A DNA stretch of 6,419 bases from Deltaproteobacteria bacterium (lineage in GTDB: Bacteria; Desulfobacterota_B; Binatia; Binatales; Binataceae), in the NCBI GenBank assembly GCA_021827465.1, contig JAKAVX010000162.1, positions 1 to 6,419 on the forward strand, given 5' to 3'. Each line of letters begins with the position of its first letter. The stretch's first letter is position 1. This document shows positions 1 through 6,224 of this stretch, piece by piece. The notes below the pieces were generated by a model. It was not told the DNA's origin, ran no database searches, and worked only from the letters and a program-made list of their open reading frames with translations. A program made the translations under genes and the position numbers.

Positions 1-1
1 G

Positions 2-322
2 GCCGAAGGAACGCCCGACTGGCTGGTGCCCCATCGCGTGTTCGAGGGCAATCGCCCCTCGACGACCATCCTGGCCGAGGAGCTTACGCCCGGAACGCTC
101 GGAAAGCTGGTCGCGCTGTACGAGCACAGCGTGTTCACCCAGGGCGCGATCTGGAATATCGATTCGTTCGATCAATGGGGCGTCGAACTCGGAAAGGTGC
201 TGGCGCAACGGATCATTCCGGAGCTGGAAAGCGCCACCGAGCCGGAGCTCAAGCACGACAGCTCGACCGTCGCGCTCATCCGGAGATATCGCCGGATGAA
301 GAGCGCGCCGTCCGCCAGGTGA
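2..322 (+). CDS. pgi: Glucose-6-phosphate isomerase, C-terminal part (5' end outside window)
   Basis: Interconverts glucose 6-phosphate and fructose 6-phosphate in glycolysis and gluconeogenesis in the cytoplasm. The frame is open from base 2 to a TGA at 320-322, giving the last 106 residues; full-length family members are about 450-550 residues, so most of the gene lies to the left. The visible part has the GNRPSTTI segment and then [18 protein letters not shown], which matches the well-known C-terminal PGI signature. Its last Lys (visible residue 65, codon 194-196) corresponds to the active-site lysine of the family. The end, [13 protein letters not shown], is also typical. The catalytic Glu and His lie upstream of the window. 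The gene is convergent with mcrC, 140 bp away, and shows no sign of damage. The identification is secure; the annotated start is simply the window edge. Confidence 0.95.
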   Translation, partial: AEGTPDWLVPHRVFEGNRPSTTILAEELTPGTLGKLVALYEHSVFTQGAIWNIDSFDQWGVELGKVLAQRIIPELESATEPELKHDSSTVALIRRYRRMKSAPSAR

Positions 323-462
323 TTGTTTTCGCGGGCTGACGAACGGCCCGGATGCGAACGATGTATTTCGACTCGGATGTCGCCCACGGATACCGCGCCG
401 CCGACTCAACGCACTGCTCGGCGATCGTCGTGATTGTGCCGTGATCGGCGCGGCGGGAAACC
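323..462. other. Convergent intergenic gap between pgi and mcrC
   Basis: The 140 bp between the two stop codons contain no credible gene on either strand. The only fold seen is a 5-bp stem (CGGGC at 332-336 with GCCCG at 346-350) without a following T-tract on either strand, which is too weak to call an intrinsic terminator. Transcripts from the two sides may overlap here or end by a factor-dependent route. Confidence 0.6.
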
Positions 463-1914
463 TTATGCGGATCGCTCCGATATCATCGCGCCGAATGCGA
501 GACCGCGCAGTTCGAGCGTCACGTGCCTTCCTCCGTGAAGCAGCTCGGCTCTCGATATATCCCTGCCGCGGCGTGACAGCGCTTCCCAGGTGCTGTGACG
601 TACGGGATATACCAGCGTCGCGGTAATTCGGTCCGCGTCGTAGAGCGACGCGTACGCGAGCACCTGATGCAGGTCAGCGCGATGCGCCTCGCGTTGCTCA
701 TCCGTGAATCGCAGCCACCCGGCTTCGTCAAGCTCGGCAAGATGGGCTTTGTACTTTGCGTCGATCACGTGGATAGAAGCGCCGCGTCGAACCACGATGT
801 CGGGCACGAGATGCCCGAGTGTTCGATGGCTCGGATCGGACCAGTGAAGCGGAAAGACAGTTTGGCCAAGCCGGCCGGCTTTGACATCGCCGCCGGTTAT
901 CGCAGCCTCGCGGCGGACAACCGATTCGACGTATGTCTCCCAAAGCTGATCGAGCGGCAACTGCCAGGCGAGTCCATCGAGTTCCCGGCCGCCTCCGAGT
1001 CCGCGCTCATCGACTATCCAGGCGATTGCTTCCAGTCCGCGCCGGAGAACGCTCTCGACGAGCCGGCCACCGCTTGACAATCGCGCCAGGTCGTCGCGCA
1101 TCGGCATCGCCGAAGTCACGTCCGACAGGCCCTCGATCAGACGCGCCGCAAACCGGGCCAACTCCGTAGAAATACGATCCGCGCCGTCGACCCGAATCAG
1201 GTCGCGATGAATCCGCTCGAGCGTCCATCGAATAGCCCGGCGAAGCCGCGGGTCACTCGCCAATTCGGGAAATCGGCATGGAAGGCGATCCCAACGGCCG
1301 CGAGCCAAAGATTCGGAGCGATATCGATCCCAGAGTATCCGGCCGCGTGGCCGTCGCAGGATTTCTTCCGCCTCCGAGTATCCGCGACGCATCGCATGGA
1401 GCATCTCGGCAAGCCGTGTGATCACGGGACCAGCCAGCACCCACGGCGGAACTTCCCGGCCGCTTCCCGGAACCAGCGGCGCGTCGAGAAACTCGGGCGA
1501 GGTGTACCATCCGATTTCGCCCAGCACGCGTCCCACCCCGGCCCATCCAAAGCGCGGCCTTACAACGAGGCCGCCGACGACCTTGTCGGTCTGGGCCGAG
1601 CGAAGGGGGATCGCGCCCGCGCGTCCGCCCGGGATCAGGCGAATGGACGCGCCTTCGGAACCGGGCGCAAGCTCCGCCCTGACGTCGAGCGCACGGAGCG
1701 CCGCTTCGTTCATTCGCAGAAAGGTTTCCGAAAATGGACCCCATCCTCCGCCCCGTTGCGCCGGCGCGAAGACGTCGGGACTCACCGTCAGGGGGCGCCC
1801 GTGATCGACGGCCGTTAGAAGCGGCCTTTGCGAAGGGGCTGTGAGAGCGGTCCGGTATGCCGCACCGCGAAATTGGGCGGGTCGCCGCCGCCGGCGCGTC
1901 GTCGATTCAGCCAC
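463..1914 (-). CDS. mcrC: McrC-like nuclease subunit of a McrBC-type restriction system
   Basis: Predicted DNA-cutting partner of the McrB-like AAA+ protein encoded just upstream. In the 483-residue product the C-terminal half carries a PD-(D/E)xK nuclease core: LWETYV at 324-329, VPD at 370-372, then IDAKYK at 384-389, giving Asp372, Asp385 and Lys387, followed by a helix with Gln417 and Tyr421 (LHQVLAYASLY). The D-x12-D-x-K spacing agrees with that I recall for E. coli McrC. The middle part (about 176-240, RGYSEAEEILRRPRGRI onward, with PCRFPELASD) resembles the McrC family region before the nuclease. The protein is about 130 residues longer than E. coli McrC (about 350); the excess lies at the N-terminus, which opens with a basic run (RRRRR at 7-11). 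The GTG start at 1914 overlaps the mcrB stop by 8 bp. An in-frame TAA lies three codons upstream, so no earlier start exists. No Shine-Dalgarno is seen, which suggests translational coupling. GTG at residue 44 is a less likely alternative. Confidence 0.86.
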   Translation of the reverse strand: MAESTTRRRRRPAQFRGAAYRTALTAPSQRPLLTAVDHGRPLTVSPDVFAPAQRGGGWGPFSETFLRMNEAALRALDVRAELAPGSEGASIRLIPGGRAGAIPLRSAQTDKVVGGLVVRPRFGWAGVGRVLGEIGWYTSPEFLDAPLVPGSGREVPPWVLAGPVITRLAEMLHAMRRGYSEAEEILRRPRGRILWDRYRSESLARGRWDRLPCRFPELASDPRLRRAIRWTLERIHRDLIRVDGADRISTELARFAARLIEGLSDVTSAMPMRDDLARLSSGGRLVESVLRRGLEAIAWIVDERGLGGGRELDGLAWQLPLDQLWETYVESVVRREAAITGGDVKAGRLGQTVFPLHWSDPSHRTLGHLVPDIVVRRGASIHVIDAKYKAHLAELDEAGWLRFTDEQREAHRADLHQVLAYASLYDADRITATLVYPVRHSTWEALSRRGRDISRAELLHGGRHVTLELRGLAFGAMISERSA

Positions 1915-3391
1915 GGGTGCTTACGATGTCCTCTATAGTGTCGCGCACTGCGTGCAGTTCATTTCCGGCGGGCCCGAGAAATCCCTGGCGCAGATATTCG
2001 TCGAGCAGAGGAAGAAGCTCGTAATGGAACCGCTCGCGCAATTCGTTCTCGTCCCTGGCGAGAAAGTAGGCGTGTCCCGGCAGCAGGTCGAGCGCGTCAT
2101 CCGGCGCGTGCTCCACGAAGACGTCGGTTAGCTGGTCGAATATATCCGCCGCGAGGGATAAACCCTGATCGGCCACGACGCTGCGCTGCTGCGGTATCGT
2201 CACGAAGGCAAAGCGCCGTCGAACCGCCAGATCCATCGCGGCTATACTGCGGTCGGCGGTGTTCATGGTCGTCAGAACGTAGAGGTTCTCGGGGATCGAG
2301 AAGCGGCGTTCTCCGTCAACCGTATGAGGTAGTTCGACCTCTCGCGCCCTGTCGCCGCCGACCTCGCCCGGTTCGAACAGGTAGATAGCCTCGCCGAGCA
2401 CCTTGCCAAGGTCAGCACGATTGACTTCGTCGATAACCAGCAGAAACGGTGCTTCTTTCGCGGCGCGCGCAGCTTCGAGCAGCCATCCCCGGCGCACGTC
2501 GAACCGAAGCGTGCCTTCTTTCGGGTCAGGAGAGAGCCCCACGATGAAGTCTTCGTAGGTCACCGCGGGATGAAATTGAATAGTCATGGCGCGGCCCGCA
2601 AAGAACTTGTCGCGCACTTGCTCGGTCATGCGTGTCTTACCGGTTCCGGGAGGTCCCTGAAGCACGACGAATCGGCGTTGGCGAAGGAGAGCGTTGACGG
2701 TATCGGGCGTCACTGCCGGAAAGAGATCCTGACGCAGCTCGGCAAGGAACTCGTAGTATCCCTCTTCGCACTCCTTCAGGACCTTCCATCCTCTCTCGTA
2801 GGCGTAAAGATCGAAGAAAGCCTGAACCACCTTGCGCGCCGGTTCTGCTTGCGACGGCACTTTCGCGATGCAGTACATCTCGCGCTCGTATCGCCGGAAG
2901 GCATTCTCGAATTCGGAAAATCGCGTGCGGACCACCGCGGGGATCGGCACTCCAAGCGCCGACGAATCCGGCTTGGTCCACGCCTCAACGCCGACGCGTG
3001 AAAGATAGCGGCGCAATGCGGCGATTCGCCTGCGATGCCCCGGCCGGGTCAGGATTCCTTCATCCGGCGATAGTCCCCTGGTTCCTACCACGAGTCCGAT
3101 CAGGCTGCCGTCTTCCTTGATCGGGAACCAAACCACGCTGGTCCCACCGTAGGGACCCGACGGCGGGTTGTCGGAATGAATCAGCCCCGCGTAAGGAACC
3201 CCATCGGTCCCATCGCCGCTCGCGAGCGCGTACGCGTCGCGCACGGCGGTAGGCTCAAAGTAGCGGCGATGATAGCGGCCTCCGAACAGCGCCTCGAGAA
3301 GCGGCCGCGCGCCACCTTCGGGAGCGGGAAGTCCCGAGCTGATCAACGATGCGAGCGTCTGAAGTGCGGTCCTGCTCTCTGACGTGGACAT
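1907..3391 (-). CDS. mcrB: McrB-like AAA+ GTPase with unassigned N-terminal domain
   Basis: Predicted motor and target-recognition subunit of a McrBC-type system. The 494-residue product has a AAA+ module in its second half: Walker A GPPGTGKT at 246-253, FHPAVTYEDFIVGL at 273-286 (a McrB-family segment), Walker B LLVIDEVNRADLGK at 317-330, sensor-1/GTPase signature MNTADRS at 376-382 and DLAVRRRF at 387-394 with arginine-finger candidates. The C-terminal LLPGHAYFL (436-444) and ELLPLLDEYL (458-467) are also McrB-like. MNTADRS is the motif tied to GTP use in E. coli McrB, so GTP rather than ATP is likely. Residues 1 to about 230 are not AAA+; about 65-130 look like a compact beta-rich unit (VPYAGLIHSDNP, GGTSVVWFPI, LIGLVVGTRGLSPDEG, RPGHRRR). 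By position this should be the DNA- or modification-reading domain; I cannot name its family. The ATG start has a strong Shine-Dalgarno five bases upstream. It is the first gene of the mcrB-mcrC pair. Confidence 0.92.
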   Translation of the reverse strand: MSTSESRTALQTLASLISSGLPAPEGGARPLLEALFGGRYHRRYFEPTAVRDAYALASGDGTDGVPYAGLIHSDNPPSGPYGGTSVVWFPIKEDGSLIGLVVGTRGLSPDEGILTRPGHRRRIAALRRYLSRVGVEAWTKPDSSALGVPIPAVVRTRFSEFENAFRRYEREMYCIAKVPSQAEPARKVVQAFFDLYAYERGWKVLKECEEGYYEFLAELRQDLFPAVTPDTVNALLRQRRFVVLQGPPGTGKTRMTEQVRDKFFAGRAMTIQFHPAVTYEDFIVGLSPDPKEGTLRFDVRRGWLLEAARAAKEAPFLLVIDEVNRADLGKVLGEAIYLFEPGEVGGDRAREVELPHTVDGERRFSIPENLYVLTTMNTADRSIAAMDLAVRRRFAFVTIPQQRSVVADQGLSLAADIFDQLTDVFVEHAPDDALDLLPGHAYFLARDENELRERFHYELLPLLDEYLRQGFLGPAGNELHAVRDTIEDIVSTRG

Positions 3392-3500
3392 CGATGCCCC
3401 CCTTGTCGCGTTGGTGCCGATGAGACCCGAGATCTAGCACATGCATGCTCGGTTCGGATCGCCACGCATCGTTGACCTGTCGAACCTTTCGAGTCGCGCG
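3392..3500. other. Gap between ABC permease and mcrB; likely mcrB leader
   Basis: These 109 bp separate the permease stop from the mcrB start, both on the - strand. I see no intrinsic terminator: the only small hairpin (TCGAA/TTCGA around 3482-3494) lacks a T-tract. A possible weak extended -10 on the - strand, TGCTAGATC, covers 3431-3439, but no good -35 sits at the right distance. An 8-bp palindrome CATGCATG lies just upstream of it (3440-3447 region), which could be chance. mcrB may be read from its own promoter here or by read-through from the exporter operon. Confidence 0.45.
3397..3404 (-). promoter_or_regulatory. Ribosome binding site of mcrB
   Basis: Read on the - strand the bases are AAGGGGGG, five bases before the ATG at 3391-3389. 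The purine run and spacing fix this ATG as the start of mcrB and suggest efficient initiation. By contrast mcrC has no visible site of its own. Confidence 0.7.
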
Positions 3501-4289
3501 TTACTCCAGCTTGACCAGCAGGCCGCGGCTGCGCGCGACCTCGAAGATCCATCGGAAGAACATCGCCGCGATCGCAAGGTACGCCACGTCCAGTCCCATC
3601 CCCCACCAGAAATGCGTCGCCGAGAAACCGTGCCCCGCCAGCGTCTGGCGCATCCCTTCGAACGCATGCGTCGTCGGCAGCATCCAGGCCACCGCCTGCA
3701 GATATTTCGGCAGCGAAGAGAGCGGATAGAACACGCACGAAAGCGGCATCAGCAGCCCCGCGAAGCTCCACGCAAGCGCCTGGATTTTGGTCGTGTAGCG
3801 GAAGATAAGCCCCGTGATCATCAGGCCGAGCGCGAGCGCGAACAGGAGCAGGTCCGCCAGATAGGGCAGGAAACCCGGCAGCAACGGAAAGACATCGAAC
3901 GCGAAAGACGCCCACGCGATCAGCGCCGCTGCGGTCAATCCCACGCAGGCCTTCAGCAGATTCACCAGCACGAGCCCGCTCATGTACTCCCACGTGGTGA
4001 GCGGAGTGGAGAAAAGATTGATCAGGTTGCGCGACCATAGCTCGTCGAGAAAGCCGACCGCCATGTCGCGCTGGAAGGCATAGAACATCCCCCACAGAAT
4101 CACCGCGCCGAGCAGGAAGCTGATCACCCCCGGCGCGAGGCGATTTCCGCTTTTCAGATAGATCGTGAAAAAGCCCCACACCACGATATCCAGCACCGGC
4201 CAGTAAACCGTGTCCGTTATCCTATCGACGTTGCGCCGCGCCTCGTAAACGTGGCGCATCACGACCGCCTTGATACGATTCAGCTTCAT
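3501..4289 (-). CDS. ABC-2 type transporter permease
   Basis: Membrane subunit of an exporter whose ATPase is the overlapping upstream gene. The 262-residue product has a short cytoplasmic N-terminus with an amphipathic stretch and about six hydrophobic segments: roughly 28-46, 55-72, 103-130, 138-163, 172-195 and 228-248. The segment DELWSRNLINLFSTPLTTWEY (from 82) is the cytoplasmic coupling region typical of ABC-2 permeases, and the loop FYPLSSLPKYLQAVAWMLP (from 187) with THAFEGMR is the usual ABC-2 feature before the last helix. The ATG start at 4289 overlaps the ATPase TGA stop by 4 bp (ATGA) and has AGAGGA (4298-4303) eight bases upstream, so I prefer it to the longer open frame reaching back to 4601, which would run through the ATPase gene. 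Such two-gene exporters move lipids, polysaccharides or drugs; the substrate cannot be told from this sequence. Confidence 0.93.
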   Translation of the reverse strand: MKLNRIKAVVMRHVYEARRNVDRITDTVYWPVLDIVVWGFFTIYLKSGNRLAPGVISFLLGAVILWGMFYAFQRDMAVGFLDELWSRNLINLFSTPLTTWEYMSGLVLVNLLKACVGLTAAALIAWASFAFDVFPLLPGFLPYLADLLLFALALGLMITGLIFRYTTKIQALAWSFAGLLMPLSCVFYPLSSLPKYLQAVAWMLPTTHAFEGMRQTLAGHGFSATHFWWGMGLDVAYLAIAAMFFRWIFEVARSRGLLVKLE

Positions 4290-5026
4290 GCCACTTGTCC
4301 TCTCGCGACGCGGATAAACACTTCCTCGAGCGCCGCTTCCTCGCGATCCTCCTTGAGGATCTCCTGTGTCACCTCGACCGGACTTCCGCAGGCGAGCACG
4401 CGTCCGCGATGGAGAAAGATGATCCGGTCGCACAGCTGCTCGACCTCGGCCATGTTGTGCGACGTATAGAGGATCGTGGTTCCCTGCTCGCGACGGATTC
4501 GCTGCAGTATCTGTTTGACCTGCCACGCAATTTCGGGATCGAGGTACGCGGTCGGCTCGTCGAGCAGCAGAAGCCGCGGCTCGTTCATCAACGCCTTGCA
4601 CAGCCCGACGCGCGTGTTCTCGCCCGAGGACAATCGCGCGATCGGCTTGTTCGCCAGATGCTCGACGTTGAACAGACGGAGCATCTCGGCGATCCGCCGT
4701 TCGGGCTCGGCGACGTCGTAGAGCGTTGCGAACACGCGCAGGTTCTCCATCACGGTCAGCCGCAACGGGAACGACACGTAGGGCGAGGTGAAGTTGACCT
4801 GCTCGAGGATCGCCTCGCGATCGCGGCTTAGCGGGCGGCTGAAAATCCGGATCTCGCCGGCGCTCGGCGCGATAAGGCCGAGGATCATCTGGATCGTGGT
4901 GGTCTTGCCGGCGCCGTTGGGACCGAGCATCCCGACTATCTCGCCAGGACGGACGAAGAACGATATGTCGTCGACGGCGGTGAATCCGTCGTAGGTTTTG
5001 CTGAGATGTTCGACTTCGACGATCAT
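4286..5026 (-). CDS. ABC transporter ATP-binding protein (ABC-2 exporter)
   Basis: Cytoplasmic ATPase that powers the permease encoded immediately downstream. The 246-residue product is a single nucleotide-binding domain: Walker A GPNGAGKT at 35-42, signature LSSGE at 133-137, Walker B LLLLDEP at 152-158, D-loop YLDP at 161-164 and switch His190 in TSHNM. Where the Q-loop glutamine is expected (about 79-83) the sequence reads FTSPY, so the usual Gln is not evident. Length and the C-terminal tail (EREEAALEEVFIRVA-like helix) suit the drug/polysaccharide exporter type. I chose ATG at 5026 over a TTG six bases upstream (5032) because AGGAG at 5036-5040 is nine bases from the ATG but only three from the TTG. 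The 4-bp overlap with the permease means coupled translation and near-equal amounts. A terminator hairpin ends only 43 bp upstream of the start. Confidence 0.95.
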   Translation of the reverse strand: MIVEVEHLSKTYDGFTAVDDISFFVRPGEIVGMLGPNGAGKTTTIQMILGLIAPSAGEIRIFSRPLSRDREAILEQVNFTSPYVSFPLRLTVMENLRVFATLYDVAEPERRIAEMLRLFNVEHLANKPIARLSSGENTRVGLCKALMNEPRLLLLDEPTAYLDPEIAWQVKQILQRIRREQGTTILYTSHNMAEVEQLCDRIIFLHRGRVLACGSPVEVTQEILKEDREEAALEEVFIRVARGQVA

Positions 5027-5035
5027 GCTCAAGCG

Positions 5036-5040
5036 CTCCT
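5036..5040 (-). promoter_or_regulatory. Ribosome binding site deciding the ABC ATPase start
   Basis: AGGAG on the - strand. Its distance of nine bases to the ATG at 5026-5024 is workable, while three bases to the TTG at 5032-5030 is too short, so it supports the ATG start. Confidence 0.65.
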
Positions 5041-5069
5041 CATCGTGCCGATTGCGTTTGGGCGAAGAG

Positions 5070-5107
5070 AAAAAAAGACGGCCACGGATCTATTTTACCC
5101 GTGGCCG
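5070..5107 (-). terminator. Intrinsic (rho-independent) terminator
   Basis: On the - strand a perfect 9-bp stem, CGGCCACGG pairing with CCGTGGCCG (5099-5107 with 5079-5087), encloses an 11-base AT-rich loop and is followed by TC and seven T residues (5070-5076). Stem, GC content and T-tract are those of a textbook terminator, and it works on the - strand only because the + side lacks a T-run. It lies 216 bp after the dioxygenase stop and 43 bp before the ABC ATPase start. It may end the dioxygenase transcript or act as an attenuator in the leader of the exporter operon. The loop holds TAAAAT (5092-5097), which resembles a -10 box but has no matching -35. Confidence 0.85.
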
Positions 5108-5323
5108 CCTGTTACGCCGTATTCGTCTGTACTGCTACTCAACCATGGTCCGGCCCCTCAGACGCACTCCCACGGGTTCTTTTCCGATTGCGCTGTATTG
5201 CAATTACCAACATGGGTCGATGCGTCCTCGTTCGAAAGATGGTAGCGCGGCGCCATGCGTGCGGCAAACCGCCGAGCCGGCGATTTCTCCAATGCAATGT
5301 CGGCGACCTGCAAGGCCGCTGAC
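5108..5323. other. Non-coding stretch between dioxygenase and terminator
   Basis: These 216 bp hold several open frames, but none has a ribosome binding site with a protein-like composition. I read the stretch as a 3' untranslated region of the dioxygenase or as an upstream regulatory region of the exporter operon. A small hairpin (CGCCG-AGC-CGGCG, about 5270-5282) is present, with only three T residues after it on the - strand. No repeat or RNA gene was recognised. Confidence 0.5.
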
Positions 5324-6178
5324 TCAGGGAAGCGCGGATTCGCTTGCGGGATCGCCGGCGATACGGCTGTGCCACATCACGCGCGGCTCGCTCATGTCCC
5401 ACGGCGTCGCCTGATGGAGCAGGCATCGGTTGTCCCACACCACCACTTCGCCGGGCGTCCACTGATGATGGTAGACGCGCGGCCGACGGCAGGCGAAATC
5501 CACCAGCTCCTCAAGAAAGCGCTCGGATTCGTCCGCGTCCATCCCCGGGATGTTGTGCGCATGGCGCCCGATCAGCAGCGACTTCCGGCCGGTTTCGGGA
5601 TGAACCTTCACCAGCGGACGCATCGGCACGGGGCCGTCGTGGAAGCCGTATCCGCTGTACGCGCTGCCCTTCTTTGGGAAGTGGCCGAGCTTCGCCTGGC
5701 TATAGTGGAGCGAGTGATACGCGGCAAGGGTTTGCACCTTCGCCTTGAGTGCGTCGTCAAGGGCGTCGTAGGCGGCGCGCATATCGGCCCATCCGGTCGC
5801 ACCGCCCGATTTCGGCACCACCCGCGCGCTGAACACGGCGCCCTTGGCCTGCACCGACATATAGGTGCTGTCGCAATGCCAAGCCATGTTGCCCTTGAGC
5901 ACCTTCAGGATGTCGTTGTCGGGATCGGCGATGACAGTGCCGTCAGACTTCACGTTGCTGATGGGCGCGAGTTCGAACTCGAGCGGCCCGAAACGTTTGG
6001 CGAAGGTGACCTGCTCGTAGCGGCTCAGATATTGCCCGGGAAAAATGAGGAGTGCGTACTTGAGCCATGTCGCGTGGAGATCCCGCCAAGTCGCGTCGTC
6101 GAGCGCGGCAAGCTTAAGCCCCGTCACGACGGCGCCGAAAGTGGCGTCAAGAGGTTCGATATCGAATGCGCGTGTCAC
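5324..6178 (-). CDS. TauD/TfdA-family 2-oxoglutarate- and Fe(II)-dependent dioxygenase
   Basis: Predicted oxygenase that couples decarboxylation of 2-oxoglutarate to hydroxylation of a substrate such as a sulfonate, aryloxyalkanoate or other small carboxylate. The 284-residue product, the usual length for the family, shows the iron triad HxD at 101-103 (WHCDSTY) and distal His255 in VVWDNRCLLHQATPWD. Arg266, eleven residues after that His, fits the 2-oxoglutarate carboxylate anchor; Arg272 follows in SRIAGDP. The N-terminus (FDIEPLDATFGAVVTGL) is also typical, as is FPGQYLSRYEQVTFAKRFGPLE (about 46-67). WDNRCLLH is closer to the TfdA/dichlorprop-dioxygenase side than to classical TauD, but substrate cannot be assigned. 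I chose the GTG at 6178 because GGAGGGG (6182-6188) lies just upstream and family homology begins there; an in-frame GTG at 6295 has no such site and adds 39 unlike residues. No partner transporter or regulator is visible beside it. Confidence 0.93.
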   Translation of the reverse strand: MTRAFDIEPLDATFGAVVTGLKLAALDDATWRDLHATWLKYALLIFPGQYLSRYEQVTFAKRFGPLEFELAPISNVKSDGTVIADPDNDILKVLKGNMAWHCDSTYMSVQAKGAVFSARVVPKSGGATGWADMRAAYDALDDALKAKVQTLAAYHSLHYSQAKLGHFPKKGSAYSGYGFHDGPVPMRPLVKVHPETGRKSLLIGRHAHNIPGMDADESERFLEELVDFACRRPRVYHHQWTPGEVVVWDNRCLLHQATPWDMSEPRVMWHSRIAGDPASESALP

Positions 6179-6181
6179 GGG

Positions 6182-6188
6182 CCCCTCC
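6182..6188 (-). promoter_or_regulatory. Ribosome binding site of the dioxygenase
   Basis: Reads GGAGGGG on the - strand; its GGAGG core ends five bases before the GTG at 6178-6176. It decides the start against the longer frame from 6295. Confidence 0.7.
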
Positions 6189-6224
6189 GATCGAACGCAG
6201 GGTGTAAAGCGCCCCGCCACGAAC

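Noticed and set aside
332..350. 5-bp stem after pgi as its terminator
   Set aside because: No T-tract follows and such short stems are expected by chance in GC-rich DNA.
1207..1818. A 203-codon open frame on the + strand opposite mcrC
   Set aside because: It lies wholly antisense to the well-supported nuclease gene, has no family motif and a composition typical of GC-rich shadow frames.
3441..4040. A 199-codon + strand open frame rich in Arg, Gln and Glu opposite the permease
   Set aside because: Its composition is the antisense image of hydrophobic membrane codons; the permease frame has clear helices and a family signature.
4290..4601. Longer permease frame starting at 4601
   Set aside because: The extra 104 residues run through the ATPase gene in another frame and are low-complexity; the ATGA overlap and ribosome binding site support the start at 4289.
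5270..5282. Small GC-rich hairpin CGCCG-AGC-CGGCG as a second terminator
   Set aside because: The stem is short and only three T residues follow on the - strand.
4998..5414. A 138-codon + strand open frame spanning the terminator region
   Set aside because: It overlaps the terminator and the dioxygenase end, and the translation shows no recognisable protein pattern.
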